Shown: positions 22,538 to 30,952 of the stretch, piece by piece
How the letters are laid out: the number at the start of each line of letters is the position of its first letter
Position numbering within the stretch: position 1 is the first letter of the stretch
Source of the DNA: Bacillota bacterium
Lineage (GTDB): Bacteria; Bacillota; Clostridia; Christensenellales; Aristaeellaceae
Direction of reading: 5' to 3'
Length of the DNA stretch: 31,126 bases
Assembly (NCBI GenBank): GCA_023413135.1
Contig: JAEZQK010000075.1
Coordinates: forward strand, 1-31,126
Notes under the pieces: model-generated
Told to the model about the DNA's origin: nothing
Database searches by the model: none
Seen by the model: the letters and a program-made list of their open reading frames with translations, nothing else
Position numbers and translations under genes: made by a program

Positions 22538-23614
22538 TTACTTTGCCGTTCCCCTTTGCACTGCGGCGCTCAGAAGCCCGCCTATCATGTGCCGCACACG
22601 CTTGCGGGTGGCGGCGTCCATGCTTCTTACCGCTGACAGCATGGCGGCGGCGTTGCGCAAAATCCCCTCACCCAGGTTTTCCACAGTGGCGGCACGGGTG
22701 GCGGCAAGGGCGGAGAACATGGTATCCACCAATGTCATACGCTCCTCGGGGCTCATTCGCTCCAGCCATGCATTCAATACCTTGTCAAGATGCCGGCTGC
22801 CGGGCTGCAGCGCCTCGATCACCTCAAAACCGCACCGCAAAACCTGCCAGGAAAAGAGGTTGTGCTGGAAGATGCCAAAGCCGTTGCTCCTTACCACCAT
22901 GTAATCTTCCGGATGCTGCAAAAGGATGCCTATCACGGAGGATTGGGGTACGATGGAACGAAGCTTGGGCACAATCCGCGCGTAGCCGGGGCTTGTGAAG
23001 GTGGCCTCGTCCATGCCCGGCCCGTCATTGCTGTACACCTGCAAAATCCTGTCCTGCACATGATCCGGGGCGTGGGTTGCTGCGTATACCGCCAGGTTGC
23101 CGCCCTTGGAATGGCCGCCCACCCGCAAGGAGCCGGGAAACAGCTTCGCCGCATCCAACAAATAGGTCAGCGCGTCCACCTGGGCGGGCACCGGGCAGGC
23201 GAAGGAAAGATTGAAATCCTCCTTCCAGCCCACGATGGTGTTGTCGGTGCCCCGGTAGGCAACAAAGGCCGTGCCGTCCGAAAGTAGAAATGTAACGGCG
23301 GCGAACTGCTTCTCCCGTTCCGCGTCGGTTTCGTGGCGGTACAGGTATATTTTTGCGCCGGAAAACCGCTCCCCTTCCGCCATGAGCCGAAGCATCGCCC
23401 GGTTGTTTTCCCGTTCGATATAAAAGAAGGCTTCCGGGCGGTCTTTCAGGGCCTCCGAAAGCTCCTTTACGGTCATCTCCCCACCCTCCGGCAAGGCGTG
23501 TTCCAATGCAAGATACGAGAATTCCGAAAGGATCAAATTATCCACATCATTGAAGGAAACGGCGTTCAGGGGTACATCCCCCCGCCAGGTCAGATAGTCG
23601 ATGATGTTGGCCAA
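22538..23614 (-). CDS. DUF2974 (Mbeg1-like) serine hydrolase
   Basis: This 358-residue protein of the DUF2974/Mbeg1-like family has a lipase-type alpha/beta-hydrolase core. The nucleophile S169 sits in GGHSKGGNLAVYAA, and YRGTDNTIVGWKEDF (about 120-134) contributes the oxyanion region. It starts IIDYLTWRGDVPLNAVSFNDVD, a family signature. No signal peptide is present, so it acts in the cytoplasm; lipid or ester substrates are unknown. The start is TTG with GGAGG seven bases upstream. It ends only eight bases from the convergent Ldh2 stop and lies downstream of the isomerase pseudogene. Confidence 0.85.
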   Translation of the reverse strand: MANIIDYLTWRGDVPLNAVSFNDVDNLILSEFSYLALEHALPEGGEMTVKELSEALKDRPEAFFYIERENNRAMLRLMAEGERFSGAKIYLYRHETDAEREKQFAAVTFLLSDGTAFVAYRGTDNTIVGWKEDFNLSFACPVPAQVDALTYLLDAAKLFPGSLRVGGHSKGGNLAVYAATHAPDHVQDRILQVYSNDGPGMDEATFTSPGYARIVPKLRSIVPQSSVIGILLQHPEDYMVVRSNGFGIFQHNLFSWQVLRCGFEVIEALQPGSRHLDKVLNAWLERMSPEERMTLVDTMFSALAATRAATVENLGEGILRNAAAMLSAVRSMDAATRKRVRHMIGGLLSAAVQRGTAK

Positions 23615-23670
23615 TAAGCTTCCTCCCTTCCGGCATGCATATCATCCATATTATCACAAAATGCGAACCA

Positions 23671-24416
23671 TTACCTGCAGCACCAATCCCTGATTTCTTC
23701 TTCAGGCGTATCGGTGAACAGCTCCAGACCCATATAACCCTCATAGCCCATGGTTTCAATGGCCTTGAAAACATACCCGTAATTCAGCTCGCTTTGAGAT
23801 AGCGAATGCCGCCCGGGCACGCCGGCGCAATGCATATGGCCGATGATTTCGATATTCTCGCGTATATGCTGCAGAATATCGCCTTCCATCACTTGCTGAT
23901 GGTAGATGTCAAAAAGCATCCTCACCTTTGGGCTGTCAACTTCCCGTATGATCTGCGCCGCTTCGGTGGATGACCATAGAAAATACCCCTTGTGATCGAC
24001 CCTGGTGTTCAACGGCTCGATCACAAGCTGAATATCATGGGAAGAAAGCAAATCCGCCGCTCTGCGCAGCCCGTCTACAAGCTGCAGCCGCTGCTCCTCC
24101 CTGGGAACGCCAGTAAGTTCCTTTCCCACCTGGGAGATGACGGTGCGGCAGCCCAGCATTTCGGCCACATCAACAGTCTCCTTAAGCCCGCTCAGGTATG
24201 CTTCCTGCTCAAGGCCGTCCACCAGGCTATAAAACCTGGTGCAGATGGCCGCGACAGCCATGCCGTATCAAAGCAAGCCTTCTTTACGGCGGGCAGGTCC
24301 TTGTCCCACCAGCCCCAAAACTCAATGGCCGTGGCTCCGCTCCCGGTGGCAAGGGTGACAGCATCCTCGCAGGGAAGGCGGGGCCACAGCGCATCTAAGC
24401 ATACCGACATTTTCAT
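23671..24416 (-). pseudogene. hyi: Hydroxypyruvate isomerase-like gene with a -1 frameshift
   Basis: Two frames together give a full-length TIM-barrel isomerase of the hydroxypyruvate isomerase family. The first (24416 to about 24264) starts MKMSVCLDALWPRLPCEDAV and contains ATAIEFWGWWDKDLPAVKKA. The second contains LVIEPLNTRVDHKGYFL, MLFDIYHQQVMEGDI and VPGRHSLSQSELNYG. At about 24263 the coding strand reads GATACGGCATGG, where one more G would keep the frame (GAT ACG GGC ATG). The rest is intact and well conserved, so this is a recent mutation, an assembly error in a short G run, or programmed frameshifting. GGAGG precedes the ATG. It lies 37 bases after the IclR gene. Confidence 0.8.
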
Positions 24417-24453
24417 ACTGCATGCCTCCATGGCGTTCCAGAAAATGAGTCAA

Positions 24454-25230
24454 TCAACGGGAGAGAAAGTCCACGTCCGTATCCCGAAAGATCATTTCCA
24501 GGCTTTTCTTGCTTTGCAAAAGAAGCTCGCGGCTGAGCTTCAGCTTTTCCTCGTCGCAGCGGAAGATGGGGATGGCCACGCTCAGCGCGGCGATGATTTT
24601 GCCATTTCGCCTAAGCGCCGTGCCCACGCAGCGTATATCCTTGTTTGATTCCTCGCATTCGTAGGAGATGTCGTCCTTTTTGAACTCCGTAAGCTGCTTG
24701 TGCAACTCTGAAAAATCGGTGATGGTATTGGGGGTGAGGGGGTTCAGCCCATCGGGATAGGCCGCCTTCAGCGCCGCCAGGCTGTGGTCGATCAAAAGCG
24801 CCTTGCCGATGCCCGTACCGTAGGCCGGCAGGCTGAGCCCCACATTGGCGATCATGCGGATGGCCTGGGACGAATCCTTCTTTTGAAGGTATACCACGTT
24901 GCCCCCGTCCAGGATGGCAAAAAATACTGTCTCCAGGCAGTGTGAGGCGATGTGGTCCATCTCCCTCTCCACCAATTGCAGCATATTGGTGCGGTTCACA
25001 AACTGCATCCCCACCTGGAACGCCGCCGGACCGATCTTATAATGCAGGGAAGCGTCGCTGTACCTTAAAAAGTGCCTGTTGCGCAACGTTTGCACAATAG
25101 GCGACAGGCTGCTTTTGGGCGCTTCCAGCTTTTCCGCCAGCTGGCTTAAGGTATACCCGTCCTGGCTTTGGGCGACCAGTTGGAGGATTTCCAGCACCCT
25201 CAAGGTGGAGCGGTGGTCACGCTGCGGCAT
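24454..25230 (-). CDS. IclR family regulator
   Basis: This 258-residue regulator has a winged helix-turn-helix near the N-terminus (RVLEILQLVAQSQDGYTLSQ, then LAEKLEAPKSSLSPIVQTL) and a C-terminal IclR effector-binding domain (YGTGIGKALLIDHSLAALKA, later CVGTALRRNGKIIAALSVAI). The start at 25230 (MPQRDHRSTL) gives the usual family length; a promoter at 25270-25298 rules out any start at 25293, and 25242 is a less likely alternative. IclR proteins often repress sugar-acid catabolism genes. It stands divergently from the beta-galactosidase/galactonate operon and is its likely regulator, with 2-keto-3-deoxygalactonate or a relative as effector (inference). Confidence 0.85.
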   Translation of the reverse strand: MPQRDHRSTLRVLEILQLVAQSQDGYTLSQLAEKLEAPKSSLSPIVQTLRNRHFLRYSDASLHYKIGPAAFQVGMQFVNRTNMLQLVEREMDHIASHCLETVFFAILDGGNVVYLQKKDSSQAIRMIANVGLSLPAYGTGIGKALLIDHSLAALKAAYPDGLNPLTPNTITDFSELHKQLTEFKKDDISYECEESNKDIRCVGTALRRNGKIIAALSVAIPIFRCDEEKLKLSRELLLQSKKSLEMIFRDTDVDFLSR

Positions 25231-25269
25231 AGAGCAATACATCCTTGTTAATAGATTCAGATATGCATC

Positions 25270-25298
25270 ATCATACGGCAAATACAGGCGCAAGTCAA
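25270..25298 (-). promoter_or_regulatory. Promoter of the IclR gene
   Basis: On the minus strand TTGACT, 17 bases, TATGAT. The expected start lies about 33 bases before the chosen ATG. Confidence 0.65.
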
Positions 25299-25344
25299 CG
25301 GCGACTTCCGCTTAAGCGCTATCTGATCTTTTTAAGGATGGCTG

Positions 25345-25373
25345 TTGACAAACCAGATTCCCCATGTTATAGT
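25345..25373 (+). promoter_or_regulatory. Promoter of the GH35-dgo operon
   Basis: TTGACA, exactly 17 bases, TATAGT. This near-consensus promoter lies about 110 bases before the beta-galactosidase start and directs the galactonate operon. Confidence 0.7.
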
Positions 25374-25377
25374 GCAC

Positions 25378-25405
25378 ACAAACCCTAATTGCGTACATTG
25401 TTTGT
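25378..25405. promoter_or_regulatory. Candidate IclR operator downstream of the -10
   Basis: ACAAAC and GTTTGT form an inverted repeat with a 16-base centre, next to TACA-TTGTT-TGTA at 25394-25406. It overlaps the expected transcription start of the operon, as for a repressor site. The link to IclR is inference. Confidence 0.35.
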
Positions 25406-25492
25406 ATATAGGAACGCCGGCACCATGCGGCGGCATTTTGTGGCGGGTATCCTGGGCGCGGTAAAAGGTTAAGGAAAGGAACTGCATACAAC

Positions 25493-27901
25493 ATGCGCTA
25501 TACCATCGACGCCAAAAACGTACGCAACAGCATCTATCCCTGCCCCTACGAATACAAGGGCTCAAATCCCCAAGGGGAAACCATCGACTTTACCAACTAT
25601 TACATGCAAAAAGACGGCCAGCCTTATTTTGCCGCTTCCGGGGAGATGCACTTCTCCCGCATCGATCCCCATTTCTGGGAGGACGAGATCATCAAAATGA
25701 AGATGGCGGGGATCACCATGATCTCCACCTATCTTTTCTGGATCCACCATGAGGAGATCAAGGGCCAATTCGACTGGACCGGCAGCAACGACCTGCGTAC
25801 ATTTTTATCGCTTTGCAAGAAGCAGAAGATCTACGTGCTCCTTCGGGTGGGTCCCTTCTCCCACGGCGAATGCCGCAACGGCGGCTTCCCGGACTGGATG
25901 TTCGGCGCGCCCTATGACGTGCGCAGCAATGATCCGGAATACCTGTTCTATGTGGAGCGGTACTTCCAGGAGATCGGCAAGCAGGCCGAGGGCTATATGT
26001 TCAAGGATGGGGGTCCCGTGGTCAGCATCCAGCTGGAAAACGAGTACGAGCACGCCTCCTCCCCCTGGGAGCCCACCACGGAAAACAGCGGGGAATGGAC
26101 GGTCAGCGGCAACGACGGCCCTTCCCACTTCAAGGTTTTGAAAGAGCTGGCAGTAAAGGCCGGGCTCATCGCGCCCCTGTACTCCACCACCGCCTGGGGC
26201 GGCGCCTGCGCGCCGGTGGAATACGTAATGCCCCTATGGGGCGGCTATGCCTTCTGGCCCTGGATCTTTTACGGGGACGACGTGAAGGAGCATCCCGCCA
26301 CCACGGAGTTTTTGTACAAGGATTTCCACAACAACAATGCCCCCAAATACTACAACTTTGACCCGGAATACCCCCCGGAGGACCTGCCTTTCATCTGCTG
26401 CGAAATGGGGGGCGGGATGGCCAACTACTACCGCTACCGCTTCCAGCTTCCCTTTGAAAGCGTGGAGGCGCTGGCCAATGTGAAGGCCGCCAGCGGCTGC
26501 AACTTCCTGGGCTACTATATGTTCCACGGCGGCTCCCACCCTAAGGGCAAGCGGGTGCCCTACCTGAACGAATGCGCGCTGCCCAAAATCTCCTACGATT
26601 ACCAGGCGGCGGTGGGCGAATACGGCCAGCTCCGGCCCTCCTACCACCGGGTAAAGCTCCTGCACTATTTCTACAAGGATTTTGAAAAGGAGTTCTGCCG
26701 CACAAAGACGGTGCTCTCCAGGGAATCCATTGAAATGAAGCAGCAGGATGTGGATACGCTGCGCAATTGCGTGAGGGTGGAGCAGGGAAAAGGTTTCCTG
26801 TTCTTGAATAATTACCAGGACCATATACAGACAAAAGCACAACAGAACTTTTCCGTGGCCGTAACGCTGGAGGACGGCGTATTGGAGATTCCTGCCAAAG
26901 GGGAGATGACCCTTGCCAAGGACGCCTGCGCCGTGCTGCCCATGCACATGGATCTGGAGGGGGCACATCTGATCAGCGCCACCGTCCAGCCTATCACAAA
27001 GCTTGTCAACCAAGGCCGTACCGTTTATTTCTTCTTCGTGCCCGAGGGAATGGCACCCCAGCTTTTGCTGGACGGCCGCACGGCAAAAGCCATTGACGGC
27101 GGGTGCCATGTGGAGGAGCTTAACGGAAACAAGCTGGTTAAGCTGCCGGGTGCTGAAACGGCATCTTTCAAAGTAACGGATTCTCAGGGAAAAACCTTTG
27201 AGGTCTGCGTATTGAGCCGGGCGGACAGCCTTCGCTTCTGGCGGGTGAAGCGGCCGGAAGGCGACCTGGCCTTCCTGTGCAATGAAACCATCCTGGATGA
27301 TGTGGACGGATTGCGGGTGGAAAGCATCGGCCATGAATCCGGCGAGATCGCGGTCTTCCCACCCCGTCCAAGCCTCACCGTGGCCGGCAGGACCTATGCT
27401 TCCGCAAAGAACGATGGGATGTTCGCCAGCTTCAACGTTGTGTATGGCCGCTATTCCCCCGCCATGACCTGGGAGGATGCAAGCTCCAGGGAAAAGGCCG
27501 GGGACGGTGTGCTCAAGCGCCCGGTGATCGGCAGCCCCATCACCTCCACCAAGGTGGTGAATGCCAGGGCCAGGCTTTCCTTCACGCCTCGGGATTTTGA
27601 TGGCGTTAAGCAGGTGCTGGTGCGGGTTTCCTACGATGGGGACATCGGCTACGCCTTCACCGGGGAAGAACTGGTAAACGACAACTTCAGCAACGGCGCA
27701 CCCTGGGAGTTCGGCCTCAAGGCCTATGAAAAGCAGGTGCTTGAGCAGGGCATCCACATCTATGTATCCCCCCGGCGCAAGGGCGGCAAGGTGAACTGTA
27801 CCTCCGAAATGGCGGCAAGGTACGCCTCCTATGAATCGTCCTTCGCCAAGATCCACGATATCCAAACGGTACCCGTATTCGATTGCCCCGTTACGCTTTA
27901 A
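25493..27901 (+). CDS. GH35-type beta-galactosidase, intracellular
   Basis: This 802-residue enzyme belongs to glycoside hydrolase family 35. The TIM-barrel domain begins GQPYFAASGEMHFSRIDP and carries the acid/base E184 in VSIQLENEYEH and nucleophile E304 in LPFICCEMGGGM, 120 residues apart. The remaining 450 residues form accessory beta domains. No signal peptide is seen, so it cleaves imported galactosides in the cytoplasm to give galactose or a galactoside remnant. It is the first gene of the operon, followed 18 bases later by dgoD. The start at 25493 has AAGGAAAGG 10-16 bases upstream. Confidence 0.85.
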   Translation: MRYTIDAKNVRNSIYPCPYEYKGSNPQGETIDFTNYYMQKDGQPYFAASGEMHFSRIDPHFWEDEIIKMKMAGITMISTYLFWIHHEEIKGQFDWTGSNDLRTFLSLCKKQKIYVLLRVGPFSHGECRNGGFPDWMFGAPYDVRSNDPEYLFYVERYFQEIGKQAEGYMFKDGGPVVSIQLENEYEHASSPWEPTTENSGEWTVSGNDGPSHFKVLKELAVKAGLIAPLYSTTAWGGACAPVEYVMPLWGGYAFWPWIFYGDDVKEHPATTEFLYKDFHNNNAPKYYNFDPEYPPEDLPFICCEMGGGMANYYRYRFQLPFESVEALANVKAASGCNFLGYYMFHGGSHPKGKRVPYLNECALPKISYDYQAAVGEYGQLRPSYHRVKLLHYFYKDFEKEFCRTKTVLSRESIEMKQQDVDTLRNCVRVEQGKGFLFLNNYQDHIQTKAQQNFSVAVTLEDGVLEIPAKGEMTLAKDACAVLPMHMDLEGAHLISATVQPITKLVNQGRTVYFFFVPEGMAPQLLLDGRTAKAIDGGCHVEELNGNKLVKLPGAETASFKVTDSQGKTFEVCVLSRADSLRFWRVKRPEGDLAFLCNETILDDVDGLRVESIGHESGEIAVFPPRPSLTVAGRTYASAKNDGMFASFNVVYGRYSPAMTWEDASSREKAGDGVLKRPVIGSPITSTKVVNARARLSFTPRDFDGVKQVLVRVSYDGDIGYAFTGEELVNDNFSNGAPWEFGLKAYEKQVLEQGIHIYVSPRRKGGKVNCTSEMAARYASYESSFAKIHDIQTVPVFDCPVTL

Positions 27902-27919
27902 AGAGAAGGAGTAACCTTT

Positions 27920-29068
27920 ATGAAGATTGCAAAGCTGGAGCTGTTTAAGGTTCCGCCGCGCTGGCTGTTTCTGAAGATCACCACGGATGACGGGCTTTTC
28001 GGCTGGGGTGAACCTATCGTAGAGGGCCGGGCGGAAACCGTCAATGCCTGCGTGCAGGAGCTTTCCGATTACCTGATTGGCGCCGATCCCCGGCGAATAG
28101 AGGATATCTGGCAGGTTTTATACCGGGGCGGGTTCTATCGCGGCGGGCCCATCCTGACCTCCGCCATCTCCGGCATCGAACAGGCGCTGTGGGACATCAA
28201 GGGCAAGGCCTTGGGCGTGCCGGTCTATGAGCTGCTGGGCGGAGCCTGCCGGGAGAAAATCGCGGTGTATTCCTGGATCGGCGGCGAAAATCCCGGCGAT
28301 GTGGCCAAGGAAGCGCTGGAAAAGAAAAAGGCCGGGTTCACGGCCATCAAGATGAACGCCACGGAACGGCTGAACTACCTGGATACGCCCGGCAAGGTGG
28401 ATGGCGTGGTAAAAAGGGTAGCAGCCATCCGGGAAGCCTGCGGGGAAGATTTCGGCATCGCGGTGGATTTCCACGGCCGGGTGCATACGCCCATGGCCAA
28501 GGTTCTGGCCAAGGCCCTGGACCCCTATCATCTGATGTTCATCGAAGAGCCGGTGCTTTGCGAAAACTACGAGGCATTCAAGATCATCGCCTCCTATACC
28601 GCCACGCCCATCGCCACAGGCGAGCGGCTGTTCACCCGGTGGGATTTCAAGAAAATCTTCGAGCAGGGCGTCGTGAATATCATCCAGCCCGATCTCTCCC
28701 ACGCCGGCGGCATCCTGGAATGCCGCAAAATTGCGGCCATGGCGGAAGCATATGATGTGGCGGTGGCCCCCCACTGTCCCTTGGGACCCATCGCGCTGGC
28801 CGCCTGCCTGCAGCTGGACGCCTGCACGCCCAACGCCATCATCCAGGAACAGAGCCTGGGCATCCATTACAACAAGGGTAACGACCTGATGGATTATTTG
28901 TCTGACGCGTCGGTATTCCGCTACGCGGACGGCGCGGTTTCCCTGCCCACCAATCCCGGCCTTGGCATTGAGGTGGACGAAAACAAGGTGCGGGAGATGG
29001 ACAAAGCCGGCCACAACTGGAAAAACATCGTGTGGCGCAACGACGACGGCACCATCGCGGAATGGTAA
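27920..29068 (+). CDS. dgoD: D-galactonate dehydratase
   Basis: This 382-residue protein is the same length as E. coli DgoD and matches it closely by eye. It dehydrates D-galactonate to 2-keto-3-deoxygalactonate, the first committed step of the De Ley-Doudoroff route. All known active-site positions agree with E. coli numbering: D183 with H185 in AVDFHGRV, E209 in FIEEPVL, E235 in ATGERLF, and H285 in VAPHCPLGP. The metal is Mg2+ in the enolase superfamily. Other features are PPRWLFLKITTDDGLFGWGE at the N-terminus and QEQSLGIHYNKG late. AGAAGGAG lies eight bases before the ATG. It lies between GH35 and dgoK. Confidence 0.95.
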   Translation: MKIAKLELFKVPPRWLFLKITTDDGLFGWGEPIVEGRAETVNACVQELSDYLIGADPRRIEDIWQVLYRGGFYRGGPILTSAISGIEQALWDIKGKALGVPVYELLGGACREKIAVYSWIGGENPGDVAKEALEKKKAGFTAIKMNATERLNYLDTPGKVDGVVKRVAAIREACGEDFGIAVDFHGRVHTPMAKVLAKALDPYHLMFIEEPVLCENYEAFKIIASYTATPIATGERLFTRWDFKKIFEQGVVNIIQPDLSHAGGILECRKIAAMAEAYDVAVAPHCPLGPIALAACLQLDACTPNAIIQEQSLGIHYNKGNDLMDYLSDASVFRYADGAVSLPTNPGLGIEVDENKVREMDKAGHNWKNIVWRNDDGTIAEW

Positions 29069-29328
29069 GTTAAGTACCTGCGGCACCCAGACCATCGACA
29101 CCCCTCTGGGAGGTATCGGAGGGCCGCGGCCCTCCGATTTTGGATCGAAAATCAGCGACATGTGCGGTGATTTTCGCAGGAATTTCGAAGAAATTCCTAC
29201 CTTGCCCGAGCAAACGGCCGTAAAAACCAAAGGTTTTTACAGTGCGGCGAGGGAAAAGCTCGACAAAGTGGCAAAGCCACTTTGTCGATGCGCTGAGCGC
29301 CCGTAACGCCATAAAGGATGAGATTATA
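29069..29328 (+). repeat. Array of five perfect hairpins between dgoD and dgoK
   Basis: This 260-base gap contains, in order: a 24-base perfect palindrome (29115-29138, GGAGGGCCGCGGCCCTCC core); CGAAAATC/GATTTTCG (29146-29176); AGGAATTT-CGAAG-AAATTCCT (29178-29198); GTAAAAACC-AAA-GGTTTTTAC (29220-29240); and CGACAAAGTGGC-AAA-GCCACTTTGTCG (29261-29287). None has a long U-run. An upstream in-frame extension of dgoK runs over the last hairpin and is not coding. The array could limit transcript from dgoD into dgoK or stabilise mRNA ends. Confidence 0.8.
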
Positions 29329-30324
29329 TTGAGTGATTGTGTTTTATTGATCGACGGGGGCACCACCAATACCCGATTCACCTTATTGGAAGGGGAAAAG
29401 GTGCTTATACGGACTGAGCGGAAGATCGGCGCGGCGGATAAGCAGCAGGGCAGCCAGAATGAACTGCTGCGCCAGGCGGTAAAGTCGGAGATCCAAGCGC
29501 TGCAAACATCCTGCGGGCTTAACATTGACGAAATCTATTCATCCGGCATGATCACCTCCGCCAACGGGCTAAAGGAGGTCCCCCACATCCCGGCCCCTGC
29601 CGGCTTAATGGATCTGGCCCAAGGCGTGCATACCTGCCGCCTGGAAGCGGTCTGCCAGATCCCATTCCACTTCGTGCCCGGCATCCGCTTTACAGGCAAA
29701 AAGGCCGGAGAAACCGACATGCTAAGGGGCGAGGAGGTGGAGGTATTCGGGGCCGTCACCCCGGAGGAGGAGGACCGTTCCATCCTGTTCCTTCACTTCG
29801 GTTCCCACAACAAGCTGGTCCATTATCAGAAGGGAAAGATTACCCGGGCTGTGACCACCATGAGCGGCGAATTGTTGTGGGCGCTGAAGGAGAGCACTAT
29901 CCTGAAAAGCTCCCTGTGCGACCTGACGGATTTTGACCTGTCGGAAAGCGATGTGCTGGCGGGCTTTCAGGCGGAGAAGGATTCCGGCCTTACCCGCACA
30001 TTGTTTGAGACCCGGATCCTGCAAGCCCTTCATGGGGCCGGCCGGGAGCGGGCGCTGTCGTTTCTGTACGGCGCACTGATGGCATCGGATATGCAGGCTT
30101 TCGTGCCTCTTTTCAGGGAACAGGTGGACCAGGTGGTGCTCTATGGCCGGGACCGGTTTATCGATGTTTTCAGCATTTGCGTGGATGCCTTTCAAAAAGG
30201 AATGATCACCCCGGGAATTATCCGGCGCATCGGCTTTGAAGACAGCCAGTGGCTGAGCGTAATGGGCATTCAAAAAATTCGCAAAGCCAGGGAGGAATTA
30301 TATGGTCCTGCATGCAACGCCTGA
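29329..30324 (+). CDS. dgoK: 2-dehydro-3-deoxygalactonokinase
   Basis: This 331-residue kinase phosphorylates 2-keto-3-deoxygalactonate with ATP to the 6-phosphate, step two of galactonate breakdown. The N-terminal phosphate-binding loop LLIDGGTTNTRFTLLEGEKV, GVHTCRLEAVCQIPFHFVPG and MLRGEEVEVFGA are hallmarks of the DgoK family. The start is TTG with AAAGGA ten bases upstream; an earlier ATG at 29242 would place hairpin sequence inside the protein and is rejected. Its end overlaps dgoA by 23 bases, so the two are translationally coupled. Confidence 0.9.
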   Translation: MSDCVLLIDGGTTNTRFTLLEGEKVLIRTERKIGAADKQQGSQNELLRQAVKSEIQALQTSCGLNIDEIYSSGMITSANGLKEVPHIPAPAGLMDLAQGVHTCRLEAVCQIPFHFVPGIRFTGKKAGETDMLRGEEVEVFGAVTPEEEDRSILFLHFGSHNKLVHYQKGKITRAVTTMSGELLWALKESTILKSSLCDLTDFDLSESDVLAGFQAEKDSGLTRTLFETRILQALHGAGRERALSFLYGALMASDMQAFVPLFREQVDQVVLYGRDRFIDVFSICVDAFQKGMITPGIIRRIGFEDSQWLSVMGIQKIRKAREELYGPACNA

Positions 30325-30952
30325 GGAGGCTTTTCTTGATACAGGCATCGTTGCCATCCTAAGGGGCATTGAGGGGGACAGCCTTCTAAAAATGGCGGAT
30401 GCGCTCTATGAGGGCGGCATCCTTCTTATGGAAGTGACGCTGAATACCGCCGGCGCCCTATCCGCCATCCGGGAATTGCGGACCCGCTTTGACGGGAAAA
30501 TGTTCATTGGCGCCGGCACGGTGATCACCTTGGAGAAGGCCCATGCGGCGATTGACGCCGGAGCGCAGTTTGTGGTCACGCCCAACGTGGACCCAGAGGT
30601 CATTACCCTGTGCCTTTCCAAAAACATATGGATCACCCCCGGCGCTTTCACGCCCACGGAGATCGTAACGGCTATGAACCATGGCTCCCGGTATGTGAAG
30701 CTGTTCCCGGCAAGGGCGCTGGGGCCCGCGTATATCAAGGACGTGCTGGCCCCCTTAAGCGATGCCCGGCTGCTGGCCGTAGGCGGTGTGGACGCAAAAA
30801 ACATCGGCGATTATGTAAAGGCCGGCGCGGTTGGAGCGGGCGTAGGCGGAAGCCTGTGCCGGCTGCCGCCTGATGGAGACTTTTCCCGGATCACCGAAGA
30901 AGCTAAGACACTTTTATCCGCCTTCCGGCAGGCAAAAGGGGTCGCCGGATAA
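30302..30952 (+). CDS. dgoA: 2-dehydro-3-deoxy-6-phosphogalactonate aldolase
   Basis: This 216-residue class I aldolase is of the KDPG/KDPGal family. It splits 2-keto-3-deoxy-6-phosphogalactonate into pyruvate and glyceraldehyde 3-phosphate. The Schiff-base lysine K133 is in SRYVKLFPA, the general base E44 in LLMEVTLN, and TPG in WITPGAFTPTE. The context next to dgoK and dgoD supports galactonate rather than gluconate specificity; sequence alone does not distinguish KDPG from KDPGal use. The ATG has GGAGG just upstream, inside the end of dgoK. It is the last gene of the operon. Confidence 0.9.
   Translation: MVLHATPEEAFLDTGIVAILRGIEGDSLLKMADALYEGGILLMEVTLNTAGALSAIRELRTRFDGKMFIGAGTVITLEKAHAAIDAGAQFVVTPNVDPEVITLCLSKNIWITPGAFTPTEIVTAMNHGSRYVKLFPARALGPAYIKDVLAPLSDARLLAVGGVDAKNIGDYVKAGAVGAGVGGSLCRLPPDGDFSRITEEAKTLLSAFRQAKGVAG

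Noticed and set aside
26234..27865. Long antisense frame (543 codons) inside the GH35 gene
   Set aside because: GH35 domain and catalytic residues are clear on the plus strand; the antisense protein has no family and no start signal.
29242..29328. Upstream ATG extension of dgoK
   Set aside because: It covers the hairpin array and lies before the family N-terminus; TTG at 29329 has a ribosome site at the right distance.
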